The notes beneath the pieces are model-generated. The model was not told the origin of the DNA, searched no databases, and saw only the letters and a list, made by a program, of their open reading frames with translations. Source: Streptomyces sp. NBC_01304 (GTDB taxonomy: Bacteria; Actinomycetota; Actinomycetes; Streptomycetales; Streptomycetaceae). Taken from it: a DNA stretch of 64,000 nucleotides. The translations under genes and the position numbers were made by a program. This document shows, piece by piece, positions 16,127 through 24,680 of this stretch. The stretch covers positions 124,001-188,000 of the forward strand of contig NZ_CP109056.1 of assembly GCF_035975855.1 (NCBI RefSeq), given 5' to 3'. Numbering within the stretch: the stretch's first letter is position 1; the number at the start of each line of letters is the position of its first letter.

Positions 16127-16933
16127 TTAGCGGGTGACCTCGAAGGCCTCGTCGAGGCGGCGCGTGCGGTCCTCGGCCAGGAGGTCGTGGAGGGACACGG
16201 TGGGTTCGAACCGGTAGTCGGCCCAGTCCGGGGTGAGCTGCAGCCGGTCGGCCGTGCGGGCACGCAGCGCGGTGAGGGCAAGGTCCCATCGCTCGCGGGC
16301 GGGGAGTTCCTCCCACACGAGTTCGGCGTCCTCAGTGTCAAGGTCCTCGCCGTCAGGCGTACGCGTCGGGGCGTGCCAGTAGCTGGGGAAGTCGCCGCCG
16401 TGGGAGGAGGAGGCGACCACGGGGTGGTCATCGCGCTCGAGGAGGAAGCGCTTCAGGTCCTCCCAACCGCTGCCGGTGCGGAAGTAGCCGTCGGCCAGAC
16501 CCTGCCCGACGATGTCTGCCAGCCACTGACGCTGGGGGCCGTCTACCCAGCAGTTGAGCTCCACCTGGCCGTGAAGGCACGCCGCGAGTCGTATGGCGTC
16601 GCTGCCCTGCGCCATGGCGGTGTTGAGGACCAGGGTGGAGGGGCGGATCGTGTGGCCGTGGTGGTCGACGAGCGGGTCGTCGAAGAAGTCGCGGAGGTGG
16701 TGGGCGTACGCGTTCAGCCAGCGTCCGGCGCCTATTCGGCGGCCGGGATACGCACTGCGCAGCTCGTGGTCCAGGGGCAGCAGGTCGTAGAGGACGCAGG
16801 CTCGTTCACGGTGGCCCTGGTGCTCCAGCAGCTGATCCTGAGCCCATCCCTGCAACGAGCCGAGCAGGTAGGGGCGTTCGTGGCCTCGGAGGGTGGCGGA
16901 GCCGTAGGGGTCTTGGAAGCGCATGTAGCTCAC
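16127..16933 (-). CDS. hypothetical protein, 268 aa
   Basis: GTG 16933 with AAGGA six bases upstream is preferred; ATG 16924 is close by. The protein is soluble, rich in Trp, His and acidic residues (SYMRFQDPYGSATLRGHERPYLLGSLQGWA..; LNCWVDGPQRQWLADIVGQGLADGYFRTGSGW), with a helical C-terminus. No domain recognised. It lies between two membrane protein genes on the same strand. Confidence 0.6.
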   Translation of the reverse strand: MSYMRFQDPYGSATLRGHERPYLLGSLQGWAQDQLLEHQGHRERACVLYDLLPLDHELRSAYPGRRIGAGRWLNAYAHHLRDFFDDPLVDHHGHTIRPSTLVLNTAMAQGSDAIRLAACLHGQVELNCWVDGPQRQWLADIVGQGLADGYFRTGSGWEDLKRFLLERDDHPVVASSSHGGDFPSYWHAPTRTPDGEDLDTEDAELVWEELPARERWDLALTALRARTADRLQLTPDWADYRFEPTVSLHDLLAEDRTRRLDEAFEVTR

Positions 16934-17132
16934 TGGGAATCCTTTCGTTGAACGGCCCGCGGCGGGCCGGGGGTTCTGGTGCAGCTGTGACGGTCGAGTT
17001 CGTTGGTGCATGGCGGCGGCCCGCCGTCCGCGCCGGAGCGAAACATGTCGCCGGCCGCCGGTCGAGAGCGGGTCGTGGTTACCGTCGAGGGCCCCTGTAC
17101 CAGCGGGGTCTGACGGCCTCAGGAGCTGGTGC

Positions 17133-18005
17133 TCAGTCCTTGGTCAGCGCGAGTCGGGTGCCGGCCTCCAGTGAGGCGATGGCCTTCTTCGGGATGGGGA
17201 TGATGTCTCCGATCAGCTTCAGGGCCCGGCGCAGGGCGTCCTGCCGTTGAGGCGCGTACCCGCGCTCGTCGAGGGCGATGGCCAGCGCCTGCTGGGCCTT
17301 TGCGATGTTGCGCCGCTCGCCGGCCGGCAGGTAGCGGGCACCGCGTGAGCGGGCGAAATGGTCGGCGCTCTTCCACGCGAGTTCGAGTGCGGTCACGGCC
17401 TGGCGGTAGGTGTCGAGGGCTTCGCGGGCGGTGGAGATGCGGGCGTCGCGGGCTGCGTCGAGGGCGTCGATGAGGCGCTCGGTCTGGGGAACGGTCACGT
17501 CGGCGAGCGCGAGCCGGTCAAGGTTGTCGAGCAGGTTCAGCTCGAAGTCGCCGTGGGCGTCGCGGATGGCATCGTGCCTCTGCTCCAATTCGTTCCGGCG
17601 CCGGGTGTGGTCGTCGGCCCGTCGCCGCTCTGCGCTGGCACGTTCGCGGTGACGTCCGACGGCCGTGGTGACCACGGCGAGCGCGATCACGGTCATGATC
17701 ACGCCGCCCGCGACCAGGCCGATCGTCGCCCAGGGAACGGTGATCGGGTCACTGTTGGAGGCCGGGGCGGGCGTCTTGGACGCGGGTGCCTTGGATTCGG
17801 GTGCAACGTCGCCGACGAAGGCGTCGGTGAGCTTGTTCATCAGGTCGGGTATCAGGGTCGGGCGGTACACGAGCATCGCAGCGAAGGATCCCCCGATCAC
17901 CGGGGGAAGCAGCTTCGGCCAGTCCCTTGTGAGCCATGCCCTGAAGATCAGGACGGCGCAGAACAGGAGGATCAGGTTGCTGGCGACGGCGTATGTCCAG
18001 GGCAT
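17133..18005 (-). CDS. membrane protein with long coiled-coil domain
   Basis: 290 aa, ATG 18005. Two N-terminal hydrophobic segments (SNLILLFCAVLIFRAWL; LLPPVIGGSFAAMLVY), an Ala/Pro linker, a third helix at about residues 95-117 (IGLVAGGVIMTVIALAVVTTAVG), then a strongly charged coiled-coil (HRERASAERRRADDHTRRRNELEQRHDAI) and further helices to the end. Two CTRTCCACAG elements (18110 and 18143) lie upstream, so it probably has its own promoter. Topology suggests a membrane scaffold; no family recognised. Confidence 0.7.
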   Translation of the reverse strand: MPWTYAVASNLILLFCAVLIFRAWLTRDWPKLLPPVIGGSFAAMLVYRPTLIPDLMNKLTDAFVGDVAPESKAPASKTPAPASNSDPITVPWATIGLVAGGVIMTVIALAVVTTAVGRHRERASAERRRADDHTRRRNELEQRHDAIRDAHGDFELNLLDNLDRLALADVTVPQTERLIDALDAARDARISTAREALDTYRQAVTALELAWKSADHFARSRGARYLPAGERRNIAKAQQALAIALDERGYAPQRQDALRRALKLIGDIIPIPKKAIASLEAGTRLALTKD

Positions 18006-18062
18006 CGGTGCGGGTGCCTCCCGTAGGCAGCGGCCCGCGTGAACGTCGTGAGGATCGACCGG

Positions 18063-18090
18063 CGGGGTCCTGCTGTTGAGCAGGACCCCG
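18063..18090 (-). terminator. strong hairpin terminator
   Basis: CGGGGTCCTGCT and AGCAGGACCCCG (12 bp, perfect) around GTTG. It lies about 90 bp past the end of the lipoprotein gene and 58 bp before the next minus-strand start. Confidence 0.65.
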
Positions 18091-18109
18091 CAAAGATCAT
18101 TCGGATGGC

Positions 18110-18152
18110 CTGTGGACAGAGGCCGCGGATCGCGCGGGCAGCCTGTGGATAG
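18110..18152 (-). promoter_or_regulatory. two CTRTCCACAG elements
   Basis: On the minus strand CTGTCCACAG (18110-18119) and CTATCCACAG (18143-18152), 105 and 138 bp upstream of the coiled-coil membrane protein gene, both in coding orientation. The two sites are 33 bp apart. Confidence 0.45.
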
Positions 18153-18177
18153 TGATGTGCCCTCGGCGCGTCTCGGG

Positions 18178-18777
18178 TCAGATCTCGTCGCCGGGCTCGA
18201 TGTCAGGCCACTCGTCCTCGTCGACGTCGATCCACGCGGAGCGGTCGCCGTCCACGATCTGCACCTGCCAGGTCTCCTCGTGCCACTTGCGTCCGGTCTT
18301 CTCGCGGCCCACGTACTTGCGGTCGCAGGTTCGCTTGGTGCCGCTCTGCCCGCCGGTCGAGCCGCCGGTGGACGGGGTGTTCTTGCCCTTCCCCGTTCCG
18401 TTGGGGTTGTTGGGCTTCGTCCTCGATCCGCTACCGCCCGAGCTCGAGGAGCTCCCCGACGAGCCCGAACTGGAGGAGGTCCCTGAACGGGAGGAGCCGC
18501 CGGAGCTGGACGAGCCGCCAGAGGAACCGCCGGAAGATCGGCCGCCGGAGGGACGACTGAACCCGGAGAGAGTGAGCGAGTTGCTGGTGACGTTGCGGCA
18601 GTTGACGTCCTTGTAGATATTCCGGTACGTCGGCTTGAAGCCCGCCGCCTCGTGGCGCTTGTCCTTGACCGTTCCGTGCTCCAGCGGGCCGGGCTCGCCG
18701 GACTCGCATGCCGCGAGAAGGAAGGTTGCCGTGATGACGGCAGTCAGGGTGGTGATCCGGCGCGCGGTGCTGGCCAT
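18178..18777 (-). CDS. lipoprotein with Ser/Gly linker
   Basis: 199 aa, ATG 18777. A lipoprotein signal peptide with lipobox LLAAC (Cys at about residue 24) predicts lipid anchoring outside the membrane. A long Ser/Gly-rich linker (residues about 65-120) separates two small parts; the C-terminal part ends in a very acidic stretch (WIDVDEDEWPDIEPGDEI) and holds two basic-flanked segments (CDRKYVGREKTGRKWHEETW). The linker resembles a wall-spanning spacer. Function unknown. Confidence 0.7.
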   Translation of the reverse strand: MASTARRITTLTAVITATFLLAACESGEPGPLEHGTVKDKRHEAAGFKPTYRNIYKDVNCRNVTSNSLTLSGFSRPSGGRSSGGSSGGSSSSGGSSRSGTSSSSGSSGSSSSSGGSGSRTKPNNPNGTGKGKNTPSTGGSTGGQSGTKRTCDRKYVGREKTGRKWHEETWQVQIVDGDRSAWIDVDEDEWPDIEPGDEI

Positions 18778-18844
18778 GGACTTTGTCTCACTCTCATACA
18801 GGGGACGGGAGTTGAAGTGCGGCATCGACTGTCCGCCGGCCCGG

Positions 18845-18854
18845 CTGTGGACAG
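18845..18854 (-). promoter_or_regulatory. CTGTCCACAG element
   Basis: Exact copy on the minus strand 68 bp upstream of the lipoprotein start, coding orientation for that gene, within the divergent promoter region 18778-19046. Confidence 0.4.
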
Positions 18855-18960
18855 CGGACGGCTGGTCCCGCGGCGCCAGGCAGCCCGGATTCGACTCGGC
18901 TGCGGGGTGCGCCAAGGAATGGCAGCGGGAGCGCGAGCGGCCCGCGGAAGCATTCGCCGA

Positions 18961-18972
18961 TGACGCGTATAA
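18961..18972 (+). promoter_or_regulatory. TGACGCGTATAA motif, copy 1
   Basis: TGACGCGTATAA, 75 bp upstream of the first gene of the plus-strand accessory block. It is one of five copies (18961, 19002, 21771, 22745, 25035) confined to promoter regions of this block. Confidence 0.6.
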
Positions 18973-19001
18973 AGCTACGACGATGGATTGATGTGGTCAC
19001 G

Positions 19002-19013
19002 TTTTACGCGTAA
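19002..19013 (-). promoter_or_regulatory. TTACGCGTAAAA motif, copy 2 (inverted)
   Basis: Plus strand TTTTACGCGTAA, inverted relative to copy 1 and 41 bp from it, 34 bp before the start at 19047. The pair could bind a dimeric regulator. Confidence 0.55.
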
Positions 19014-19046
19014 CCTGGGGGTTCACTCTCGCCCCTTGGAGGTTCT

Positions 19047-19451
19047 TTGGGCCACCCTCTCGGACGCATGCAATGGCGCGCCCTCGATGCGCTCGCCCGC
19101 CTCAACGGCGGCTCCTGGCAGGCTCGTTGCGGCTGGTTCCTCGGCTCCGACGCCCGGACGCGCCGGATCCTGGACTCCCTCGTGGATCGCGGCTACGTGT
19201 CGAGGACCAGCGCGAGCGTCCGCTACACCATCACCGAGTCCGGCCTGAATGTCCTGGGCTGGAGGACCTGCTCCGAGTGCGGGCGCCTGAGCCGCAGCAG
19301 TGGCCTCGTCCAGGCCGAGCCTTCGAACTCCCCCGGACTGTCGGCCTGTTCCTGGTGCGTCCCGCTGCACGGTGGGCCCGGATCGGGCACCGGGCCGCCC
19401 GCGTCGAGCCTCCCGATGCCCGACCGGCGGTACGCGGCAGTGCGCGGGTGA
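19047..19451 (+). CDS. winged-helix protein with zinc-ribbon-like Cys pairs
   Basis: 134 aa from TTG 19047, four bases after GGAGG; ATG 19068 is an alternative. Residues about 8-65 look like a winged helix (MQWRALDALARLNGGSWQARCGWFLGSDARTRRILDSLVDRGYVSRTSASVRYTIT), with the wing at RTSASVRYTITESG. Two Cys pairs follow (CSEC and CSWC, about 30 residues apart), the spacing of a zinc ribbon. It heads the accessory block next to two TGACGCGTA motifs and is a candidate regulator of the block. Coupled to the next gene by GTGA. Confidence 0.65.
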   Translation: MGHPLGRMQWRALDALARLNGGSWQARCGWFLGSDARTRRILDSLVDRGYVSRTSASVRYTITESGLNVLGWRTCSECGRLSRSSGLVQAEPSNSPGLSACSWCVPLHGGPGSGTGPPASSLPMPDRRYAAVRG

Positions 19452-19993
19452 CGGCCGAGCCGCGCGCGGCAGAGGAGGCCGAGGTGGCGCCCGACATCGC
19501 AGAGGTGCCCGCGGCGGCTGACGTCTCGGCGACGGATCGGCAGGTGTCCTGGTCTGTCTCGGTCTACCGCGGCCAGGACGGCGGGGAGGTCCACGAGTAC
19601 ACCACGCACCGGCTGGCTACTCCGGCACGCGTCCGGGAGGAGTGCGAACTCGCGGCTGAGAGGCCGTGGGTGGTCCGCGTCGCGCTGACCGAGCACGTAC
19701 GGGAAGTCACCCGGCGATCGGTCGACCGGTGGGAGCTGCCGGGCCACGGAGTGCCGACCCCGTCGCCGGTGCTGGCCTCCGGCGCAGTCGGCGGCGCCCG
19801 TCACTACCAGGTGCACGGACTGGAGCGGGAGCCGTGCCGGCTGGAGAGCGGGGACGCCGTCCGCGCCTGCCTGGACTGGCTGCAGCCCCAGCTCGGCGCC
19901 GACGCCGTCGCCGAAGTCGTGGAGGTCTCGACCCTGCACTTCGCCCGGCCGGTCACGCTCGCGGGCATCCCGCCCACCGCGAACCCCGCATAG
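19448..19993 (+). CDS. hypothetical protein, 181 aa
   Basis: GTG 19448 overlaps the stop of the winged-helix gene. An acidic Ala/Glu-rich leader of 25 residues precedes a beta-rich domain (QVSWSVSVYRGQDGGEVHEYTTHRLATPARVREECEL) and a second alpha/beta part ending before the stop (AVRACLDWLQPQLGADAVAEVVEVSTLHFARPVTL). Cytoplasmic by composition. No family recognised. Confidence 0.6.
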   Translation: MTAEPRAAEEAEVAPDIAEVPAAADVSATDRQVSWSVSVYRGQDGGEVHEYTTHRLATPARVREECELAAERPWVVRVALTEHVREVTRRSVDRWELPGHGVPTPSPVLASGAVGGARHYQVHGLEREPCRLESGDAVRACLDWLQPQLGADAVAEVVEVSTLHFARPVTLAGIPPTANPA

Positions 19994-20051
19994 GGCCCCG
20001 CGAGTTCCGGACAGCGCCCGCCGCGCCGTCGGGCCTTCGCGGCCGCGGTCC

Positions 20052-20061
20052 CTGTCCACAG
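20052..20061 (+). promoter_or_regulatory. CTGTCCACAG element
   Basis: Exact copy 67 bp upstream of the vWA-domain gene, in coding orientation. Confidence 0.4.
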
Positions 20062-20127
20062 GCCCGGCCCCGCACGCTTCCGGGGTCATCAGCCCTGGCC
20101 AGTCGGCCCTGACGATCGGATCCTCCC

Positions 20128-20841
20128 GTGCTCAAGAAGCTCCTCACCTCCCTCGCCGCTGCGCCCGCTCCGTCCGGGCCGGCCGGTCCGCTGCCGGAAC
20201 GCACGTCGGTGGACGGTCTGACGAAGATGGCGGCGCGCAGCCTCAGGAAGTCCGGTCTGGAGGGGCAGGTCGCGGAGGTGTACCTGGTCCTGGACCGGTC
20301 ACGGTCGATGCGTCCGTACTACCAGGACGGCACCGTGCAGTACCTCGCCGAACGTGTCCTCGGCCTCTCCCGCAACCTCGACGCCGACGGCCGTGTCCCG
20401 GTGGTGTTCTTCTCCACCGAAGTCGACGGCACCACCGAAGTCAGCGTCGACGCCTACGCCGGCCGGATCGAGGCCGCGCACAGCCAACTCGGCGTGATGG
20501 GCAGCACCCGCTACTCGACAGCGATGACCGCGGTGATCGAACGGCATCGGGCGTCCGGCTCCACGGCGCCGGCGTTGGTGGTCTTCCAGACGGACGGCAG
20601 CCCGACCGCCGCGGACCGGGCGGAGACGAAGCGCCTGATGCGCGAGTCTGCCGACGAGGGGATCTTCTGGCTGTTCCTCACCTTCGGCAAGCGGGTCGAC
20701 TTCCTGCGGACCCTCGAGCACGTGGGCCTGGACCTCGACCACATCGGCCGCTTCGGCGCCGACGACCCGCACCACATCGACGACGGCGAGCTCTACGACG
20801 GGATCACGGAGCCGTTCGAGCGGTGGCTGCACGCGGCCTGA
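20128..20841 (+). CDS. von Willebrand factor A (TerF/TerY-like) protein
   Basis: 237 aa from GTG 20128. The MIDAS metal site is complete: DRSRS (Asp56, Ser58, Ser60) at the end of the first strand, STRYS around residue 135, and TDGSPT near residue 155. The fold matches the cytoplasmic vWA domains linked to the tellurite/stress (Ter) group. These proteins usually act as protein-interaction hubs with kinases or ATPases. No other ter gene is visible nearby, so its partner is probably a neighbour in this accessory block. Confidence 0.85.
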   Translation: MLKKLLTSLAAAPAPSGPAGPLPERTSVDGLTKMAARSLRKSGLEGQVAEVYLVLDRSRSMRPYYQDGTVQYLAERVLGLSRNLDADGRVPVVFFSTEVDGTTEVSVDAYAGRIEAAHSQLGVMGSTRYSTAMTAVIERHRASGSTAPALVVFQTDGSPTAADRAETKRLMRESADEGIFWLFLTFGKRVDFLRTLEHVGLDLDHIGRFGADDPHHIDDGELYDGITEPFERWLHAA

Positions 20842-20940
20842 GTACACGCCCGCCACCGCTCGCCCACGCCACATCGGCCGGGCCGGCCATCTGCGCCGTC
20901 CTCATCTCGTCCGTATCGCTCCAGTCTGGGAAGCACCTTC

Positions 20941-21723
20941 ATGCACCTCTTCGGCCCCGCCCGTATCCGTCCCGGTCACCCTGACCAGCCCTGGGCGCTG
21001 TGGATCGCCCCCGGCGGCGACGTCATCGAACAGTCCACCCGTGACGCGGCGTTGGCCGCGGCCGGCGCGCGCAATGCTGTCTTCGCCGAGCACGCCCTGG
21101 CCGGCGGCGGCCCCGTGCAGCATGCGGTCGTCCTCCACCACGGCTACGCCTGGCGCAGCGAGGAGAACCGGACGTACGCCCAGGTGCCGGCGTTCGGTCT
21201 GAAGGTCCATGCAGCGCTGGCCGAGCTGATCCGCACCCAGATCCGGGAGGGCCACCTGCGCCCCGGGGAGCGCCTGCCGATGCGCAGGGAGCTCATGGAC
21301 CTGTACCGGGTGGGCGGGGAGACCGCGCGGCGGGCCTTGAATCTTCTGGTCGAGGAGGGGCTGCTGCGCCGTGAGGGCCCGGTGGTCTTCGTCGCGGCCG
21401 CGCCTGATCTTGCCCCGTTGCCGCTGCCCGGTCTGGATCTCGCTCCCGTTCGCGTGGAGCCGGCGCCCGCGCCGTCGCGTGCCACGCATCGGGCCAGGCC
21501 ACGGCACGAGCAGCTCACCGAGATCCTGGAGGGCCTGATCGCCAGCGGGGCGTTCCCGCCGGGCTCGCGGATGCCGTCGGCGCGTGAAGTCGCCGCGCAG
21601 CACGATTTCTCGGTGACGGCCGCCCAGGGCGCGTTGCGGAACCTGAAGGTCAAGGGCCTGACGGTGACGGGGTACGGGGATCGCAGCTACGTGAGTCAGA
21701 CCGTGCAGCAGAAGCGTTCTTGA
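20941..21723 (+). CDS. protein with two GntR winged-helix domains
   Basis: 260 aa, ATG 20941. Residues 1-75 are a unique N-terminal region. Residues about 78-145 form a first GntR winged helix (LKVHAALAELIRTQIREGHLRPGERLPMRRELMDLYRVGGETARRALNLLVEEGLL), and residues about 185-252 a second (RHEQLTEILEGLIASGAFPPGSRMPSAREVAAQHDFSVTAAQGALRNLKVKGLT). There is no UTRA or FCD effector domain. Two DNA-binding domains on one chain suggest recognition of long or bipartite sites, such as the paired TGACGCGTA motifs of this block. Confidence 0.8.
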   Translation: MHLFGPARIRPGHPDQPWALWIAPGGDVIEQSTRDAALAAAGARNAVFAEHALAGGGPVQHAVVLHHGYAWRSEENRTYAQVPAFGLKVHAALAELIRTQIREGHLRPGERLPMRRELMDLYRVGGETARRALNLLVEEGLLRREGPVVFVAAAPDLAPLPLPGLDLAPVRVEPAPAPSRATHRARPRHEQLTEILEGLIASGAFPPGSRMPSAREVAAQHDFSVTAAQGALRNLKVKGLTVTGYGDRSYVSQTVQQKRS

Positions 21724-21770
21724 CGGTTTGGGCCGGCTGTTTGGAAACGCCGTGCGCACACCCCGTTACG

Positions 21771-21789
21771 TGACGCGCATAACTTGCCG
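21771..21789 (+). promoter_or_regulatory. TGACGCGCATAACTTGCCG motif, copy 3
   Basis: Matches copy 5 (25035-25053) in 18 of 19 bases, 48 bp upstream of the GTG at 21837. TTGCCG at its end could be a -35 element, so the regulator site would lie just upstream of the polymerase. Confidence 0.65.
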
Positions 21790-21836
21790 TACCCTCTGGA
21801 GTGGAGTCAACTATTTACCACACTAAGGAGGGCAGC

Positions 21837-22688
21837 GTGTCTGCTGAACAGTACAGCGCCCAGGAGGCGCGGGAGCTCCTCGGGTACCCGACGGCGCGGG
21901 AGTTCAAGAAGGCGATCGACGAAGGCTTCGTCGCGGATGCCGACTACGAAGGCGAGGACAAGACGCCGTACTGGTCCAGGAACTGCCTGGACCGGTCAGA
22001 GCCGCTCAGTCTGACCGGCATCGCGAAGCTGGCCGGCGTCGACCGGACCACCCCGCAGAAGTGGCACCGCGCCCCGACCGGCAAGTCGGCACGCGGCAGC
22101 CTCAAGCGCACCGCCTACCCGTTGAAGTCGGTCGCCGAGAAGATGGGCGTCGCCGTTCCGGGGTTCGAGGATGCGCACTACCCCCGCCGCGTGGTCGTCG
22201 CCTTCCTCAAAGCCATCGGCTACATGGACAAGCGCGGCCGGCTGGTCGCGGAGATCCAGCAGAAGGGGCCGGGCCGGTGGTCCCCGGTTGAGCCCACGAT
22301 CGACCCGCGCCGCATGCTGGTCGACGCGAACGGGATCCATGAGGTGACAGGTGAGCATTTCGCCGTCGATCCGCTGACCCGGGGCCGCCTGCGCCACTAC
22401 GCGTCGCACGCCACCAACGTCCTCGGCTACATCTCGAAGCCGGTCTTCGACAGCTCCCTGGCCAAGGGCCGCGTGCCCGAAGCGGACGGGTACGACGAGC
22501 TCGAGCGTCCGTACTGGTGGCTGGAGACCCTTCAGCGGCACCTGGCCGATGTCGCGGAGCGCAAGCAGATGCGTAAGGCCGGCCCGGAGCCGGACGGCTA
22601 CACCGAGGACGGCAAGCCCTTCCGCCTGCTTCCCGGGGACAGCTACTACGCGCGGAAAGTCGACGAGGCGAACCCCGAGAAAACTTGA
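21837..22688 (+). CDS. DNA-binding-like hypothetical protein, 283 aa
   Basis: The GTG at 21837 sits five bases after AAGGAGG; an in-frame GTG at 21801 lacks this signal. An internal helix-turn-helix-like segment is visible (LSLTGIAKLAGVDRTTPQKWHRAP, about residues 58-81). The rest is basic and mixed (VAEIQQKGPGRWSPVEP..; YWWLETLQRHLADVAERKQMRKAG). No catalytic motif. It directly follows a TGACGCGYATAA promoter motif and precedes the ATPase gene. Confidence 0.6.
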   Translation: MSAEQYSAQEARELLGYPTAREFKKAIDEGFVADADYEGEDKTPYWSRNCLDRSEPLSLTGIAKLAGVDRTTPQKWHRAPTGKSARGSLKRTAYPLKSVAEKMGVAVPGFEDAHYPRRVVVAFLKAIGYMDKRGRLVAEIQQKGPGRWSPVEPTIDPRRMLVDANGIHEVTGEHFAVDPLTRGRLRHYASHATNVLGYISKPVFDSSLAKGRVPEADGYDELERPYWWLETLQRHLADVAERKQMRKAGPEPDGYTEDGKPFRLLPGDSYYARKVDEANPEKT

Positions 22689-22744
22689 ATCGCCCTGCCC
22701 AATATGGCCTCTGACCTGGCCTTTTAGTCGAGATTCGTGGTATA

Positions 22745-22756
22745 TTTTACGCGTCA
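22745..22756 (-). promoter_or_regulatory. TGACGCGTAAAA motif, copy 4 (inverted)
   Basis: Plus strand TTTTACGCGTCA within the intergenic region before the ATPase gene (start 22856), next to an A+T-rich TGGTATATTTTAC stretch that may serve as promoter. Confidence 0.55.
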
Positions 22757-22855
22757 AAGGGTGTTGGTTCTGGCTCCTGGAACCCCCTTGCAGCTCCCCC
22801 TTTCCATCACGCCGGGACCGCACCCTGCCATCCATCGAGCAGTCCGGGAGGACTC

Positions 22856-23824
22856 TTGGCGGACACCACGACGCCCACCACGGATCACCCCCTGCACCAC
22901 CCCCGCTTCCCCTTCGGCCCGGCCGTCAAGGAGCAGTCCCGCGGGCGCATCGCCCTCGCCGGACCGAGCGGAGCGGGCAAGACCTTCACCGCGCTCGCCC
23001 TCGCGAACGGCCTCGGCCACTCCACTGCCGTGATCGAGACGGTGCACGGTCACGCCTCGGCGTACGCGGACCTCTTTGGCTTCGATCTGTGCCCGCCGCT
23101 GGCGTACTGCTCCCCCGAGACGCTGATCACCGCGCTCGCCGCGTGCGCCGCGCAGGGCTACGACAGCGTCATCATCGACTCGTTCTCGCTGTTCTGGTCC
23201 GGGCCCGGCGGCGTGCTGGAGCAGGTCGGCCTGGCCGCCAAGCGCGGCTCCGGCGGCCCCAGGAACTCCGGCTGGGACGAGGTCCGCCCCAGGGAGCGCC
23301 GGATGCTGGAGGCGCTGTTCGCCTACCCGGGCCACGTCCTGGTGACGCTGCGCACGGCAACGGAGTACCTCGTGGAGCCCGACGAGCAGGGCCGCCAGCA
23401 CGCGCGCCGGGTCGGCGGCAAGCCGGTGGGACGCGACGGGATCGAGTACGAGTTCACCTTCGTCGCCTCCCTCGACACCGACCACACCCTCGTGGTCGAC
23501 AAGGCGCTCTCCCCGGACCTGTCCGGCGCCGCCGTCGCCCGCCCCGACACCGAGTTCGGCGCGCGGATCGGAGCGTGGCTCTCCGGCGGGCAGCCGCCCG
23601 TGGCCCTGGAGCCGGTCAGCTCCCTCATCGAGCGGGCCCGCCGCCGCGAGGCGACGTTCGACGAGCTCGGCGCGCTGATGCGCACCGTGCGCGCCCGCTT
23701 CCTGGAGGAGGTTCAGATCGCCGACAACGACGGTGTGAGCCCCATCGACCTGGGCGTCTACATCGCCCGGCGCGGCACCGAACTGCAGGCCGCGCAGGCC
23801 CAGATGGCCGACCACTCCGCCTGA
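22856..23824 (+). CDS. RecA-like AAA ATPase (Sak4-type phage family)
   Basis: 322 aa from TTG 22856, with GGGAGG four bases before. Walker A GPSGAGKT at residues 36-43; Walker B SVIIDSFS at about residue 103; a later sensor-like VLVTLRTATEY. Layout and length match the single-domain RecA-like ATPases of phages and plasmids (Sak4 type), which assist single-strand annealing and replication. The C-terminal 80 residues are helical. Its neighbours are zinc-finger and PAPS-reductase-family proteins, so a DNA-processing role in this accessory block is likely. Confidence 0.8.
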   Translation: MADTTTPTTDHPLHHPRFPFGPAVKEQSRGRIALAGPSGAGKTFTALALANGLGHSTAVIETVHGHASAYADLFGFDLCPPLAYCSPETLITALAACAAQGYDSVIIDSFSLFWSGPGGVLEQVGLAAKRGSGGPRNSGWDEVRPRERRMLEALFAYPGHVLVTLRTATEYLVEPDEQGRQHARRVGGKPVGRDGIEYEFTFVASLDTDHTLVVDKALSPDLSGAAVARPDTEFGARIGAWLSGGQPPVALEPVSSLIERARRREATFDELGALMRTVRARFLEEVQIADNDGVSPIDLGVYIARRGTELQAAQAQMADHSA

Positions 23825-23908
23825 CCATGCGACGGCCGCTGCTGACCGCGGGTCGCTGAATACCCCTGCCCACACACCCACTTCACCCCCTTCAAGGAGG
23901 ACTCACTC

Positions 23909-24076
23909 ATGCGCACCGCACTCCAAGCGACCCGCCCGGGCCGCGCAACATCCCCGACCCCAGGGAGTGCTGATGACTCACCCGTCCGACGACGCGCGCA
24001 CCGCCGTCCACGAGATCCTGACCGCGTACCGCCTGATGACCGCCCGCCACCAGATCGCCCTCAACGCTCTGTGTGA
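23909..24076 (+). CDS. possible 55-aa upstream reading frame
   Basis: ATG 23909 has the best ribosome-binding site nearby (AAGGAGG, eight-base spacer) but the frame overlaps the start of the 235-aa gene at 23973 and encodes a Pro/Arg-rich peptide with no protein-like pattern. It may be a translated leader that tunes the main gene, or chance. Confidence 0.25.
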   Translation: MRTALQATRPGRATSPTPGSADDSPVRRRAHRRPRDPDRVPPDDRPPPDRPQRSV

Positions 24077-24680
24077 CGTGGACGGCGTCGAGGACGCCAA
24101 CGAGGAGGAGTACCAGGAGCTTGAGCGCGAGCAGGGCCACGAGACCGCGGAGCAGGTCGCCGCTTTCATGGCGCGGCTGACCGAGCTCTTCGGGCTTCCC
24201 GAGGACCGGCCGGTCGCCGTGCTCGGCGCCAACGGCGCCCAGTACGACGTGAACCCGGGCCGCATCAACGACACCGCCCGCACGGCGTTCACCCGGGGCC
24301 AGTGCCACGCCCTGGCCCGCGCCCTGTCCGATCAGACCGGCTGGCCGACGGCGGCCGTCATCGAGCCCGACTGCTCGTACGACTACGACGCCTGCGGCGC
24401 GGGCATCCAGCTCGCGGACGGCGTGTGCATCTGCCAGCTCGTGCACGTCATGGCGGTACGTCCTGACGGCATGCTGGTCGACATCGACGGCCTCACCGCC
24501 CCTGAGGAGGTCCGCGACAGCGGCGAGCACACGCCGGTGCCGATGACCGAGGCCATGTGGCGCATGATCGAGGACTCTCCGGCCTGGCGCCCGGCGGACA
24601 TGCTCGTCGCGAGGACGTTCGTGCAGCCCCTCCTGGCCACCCTGACCGCCCCCGCTGTGCAGATGGAGATCGCCGCATGA
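23973..24680 (+). CDS. hypothetical protein, 235 aa
   Basis: ATG 23973, after AGGGAG. The N-terminal third is helical and acidic (TAVHEILTAYRLMTARHQIALNALCDVDGVEDANEEEYQELERE); the middle has a Cys/His-containing alpha/beta stretch (GQCHALARALSDQTGWPTAAVIEPDC, then CICQLVHVMAVRPDGMLVDIDGL). The latter looks like a small enzyme or binding domain repeated in related genes on Streptomyces elements, but I cannot name it. Coupled by ATGA to the next gene. Confidence 0.65.
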   Translation: MTHPSDDARTAVHEILTAYRLMTARHQIALNALCDVDGVEDANEEEYQELEREQGHETAEQVAAFMARLTELFGLPEDRPVAVLGANGAQYDVNPGRINDTARTAFTRGQCHALARALSDQTGWPTAAVIEPDCSYDYDACGAGIQLADGVCICQLVHVMAVRPDGMLVDIDGLTAPEEVRDSGEHTPVPMTEAMWRMIEDSPAWRPADMLVARTFVQPLLATLTAPAVQMEIAA

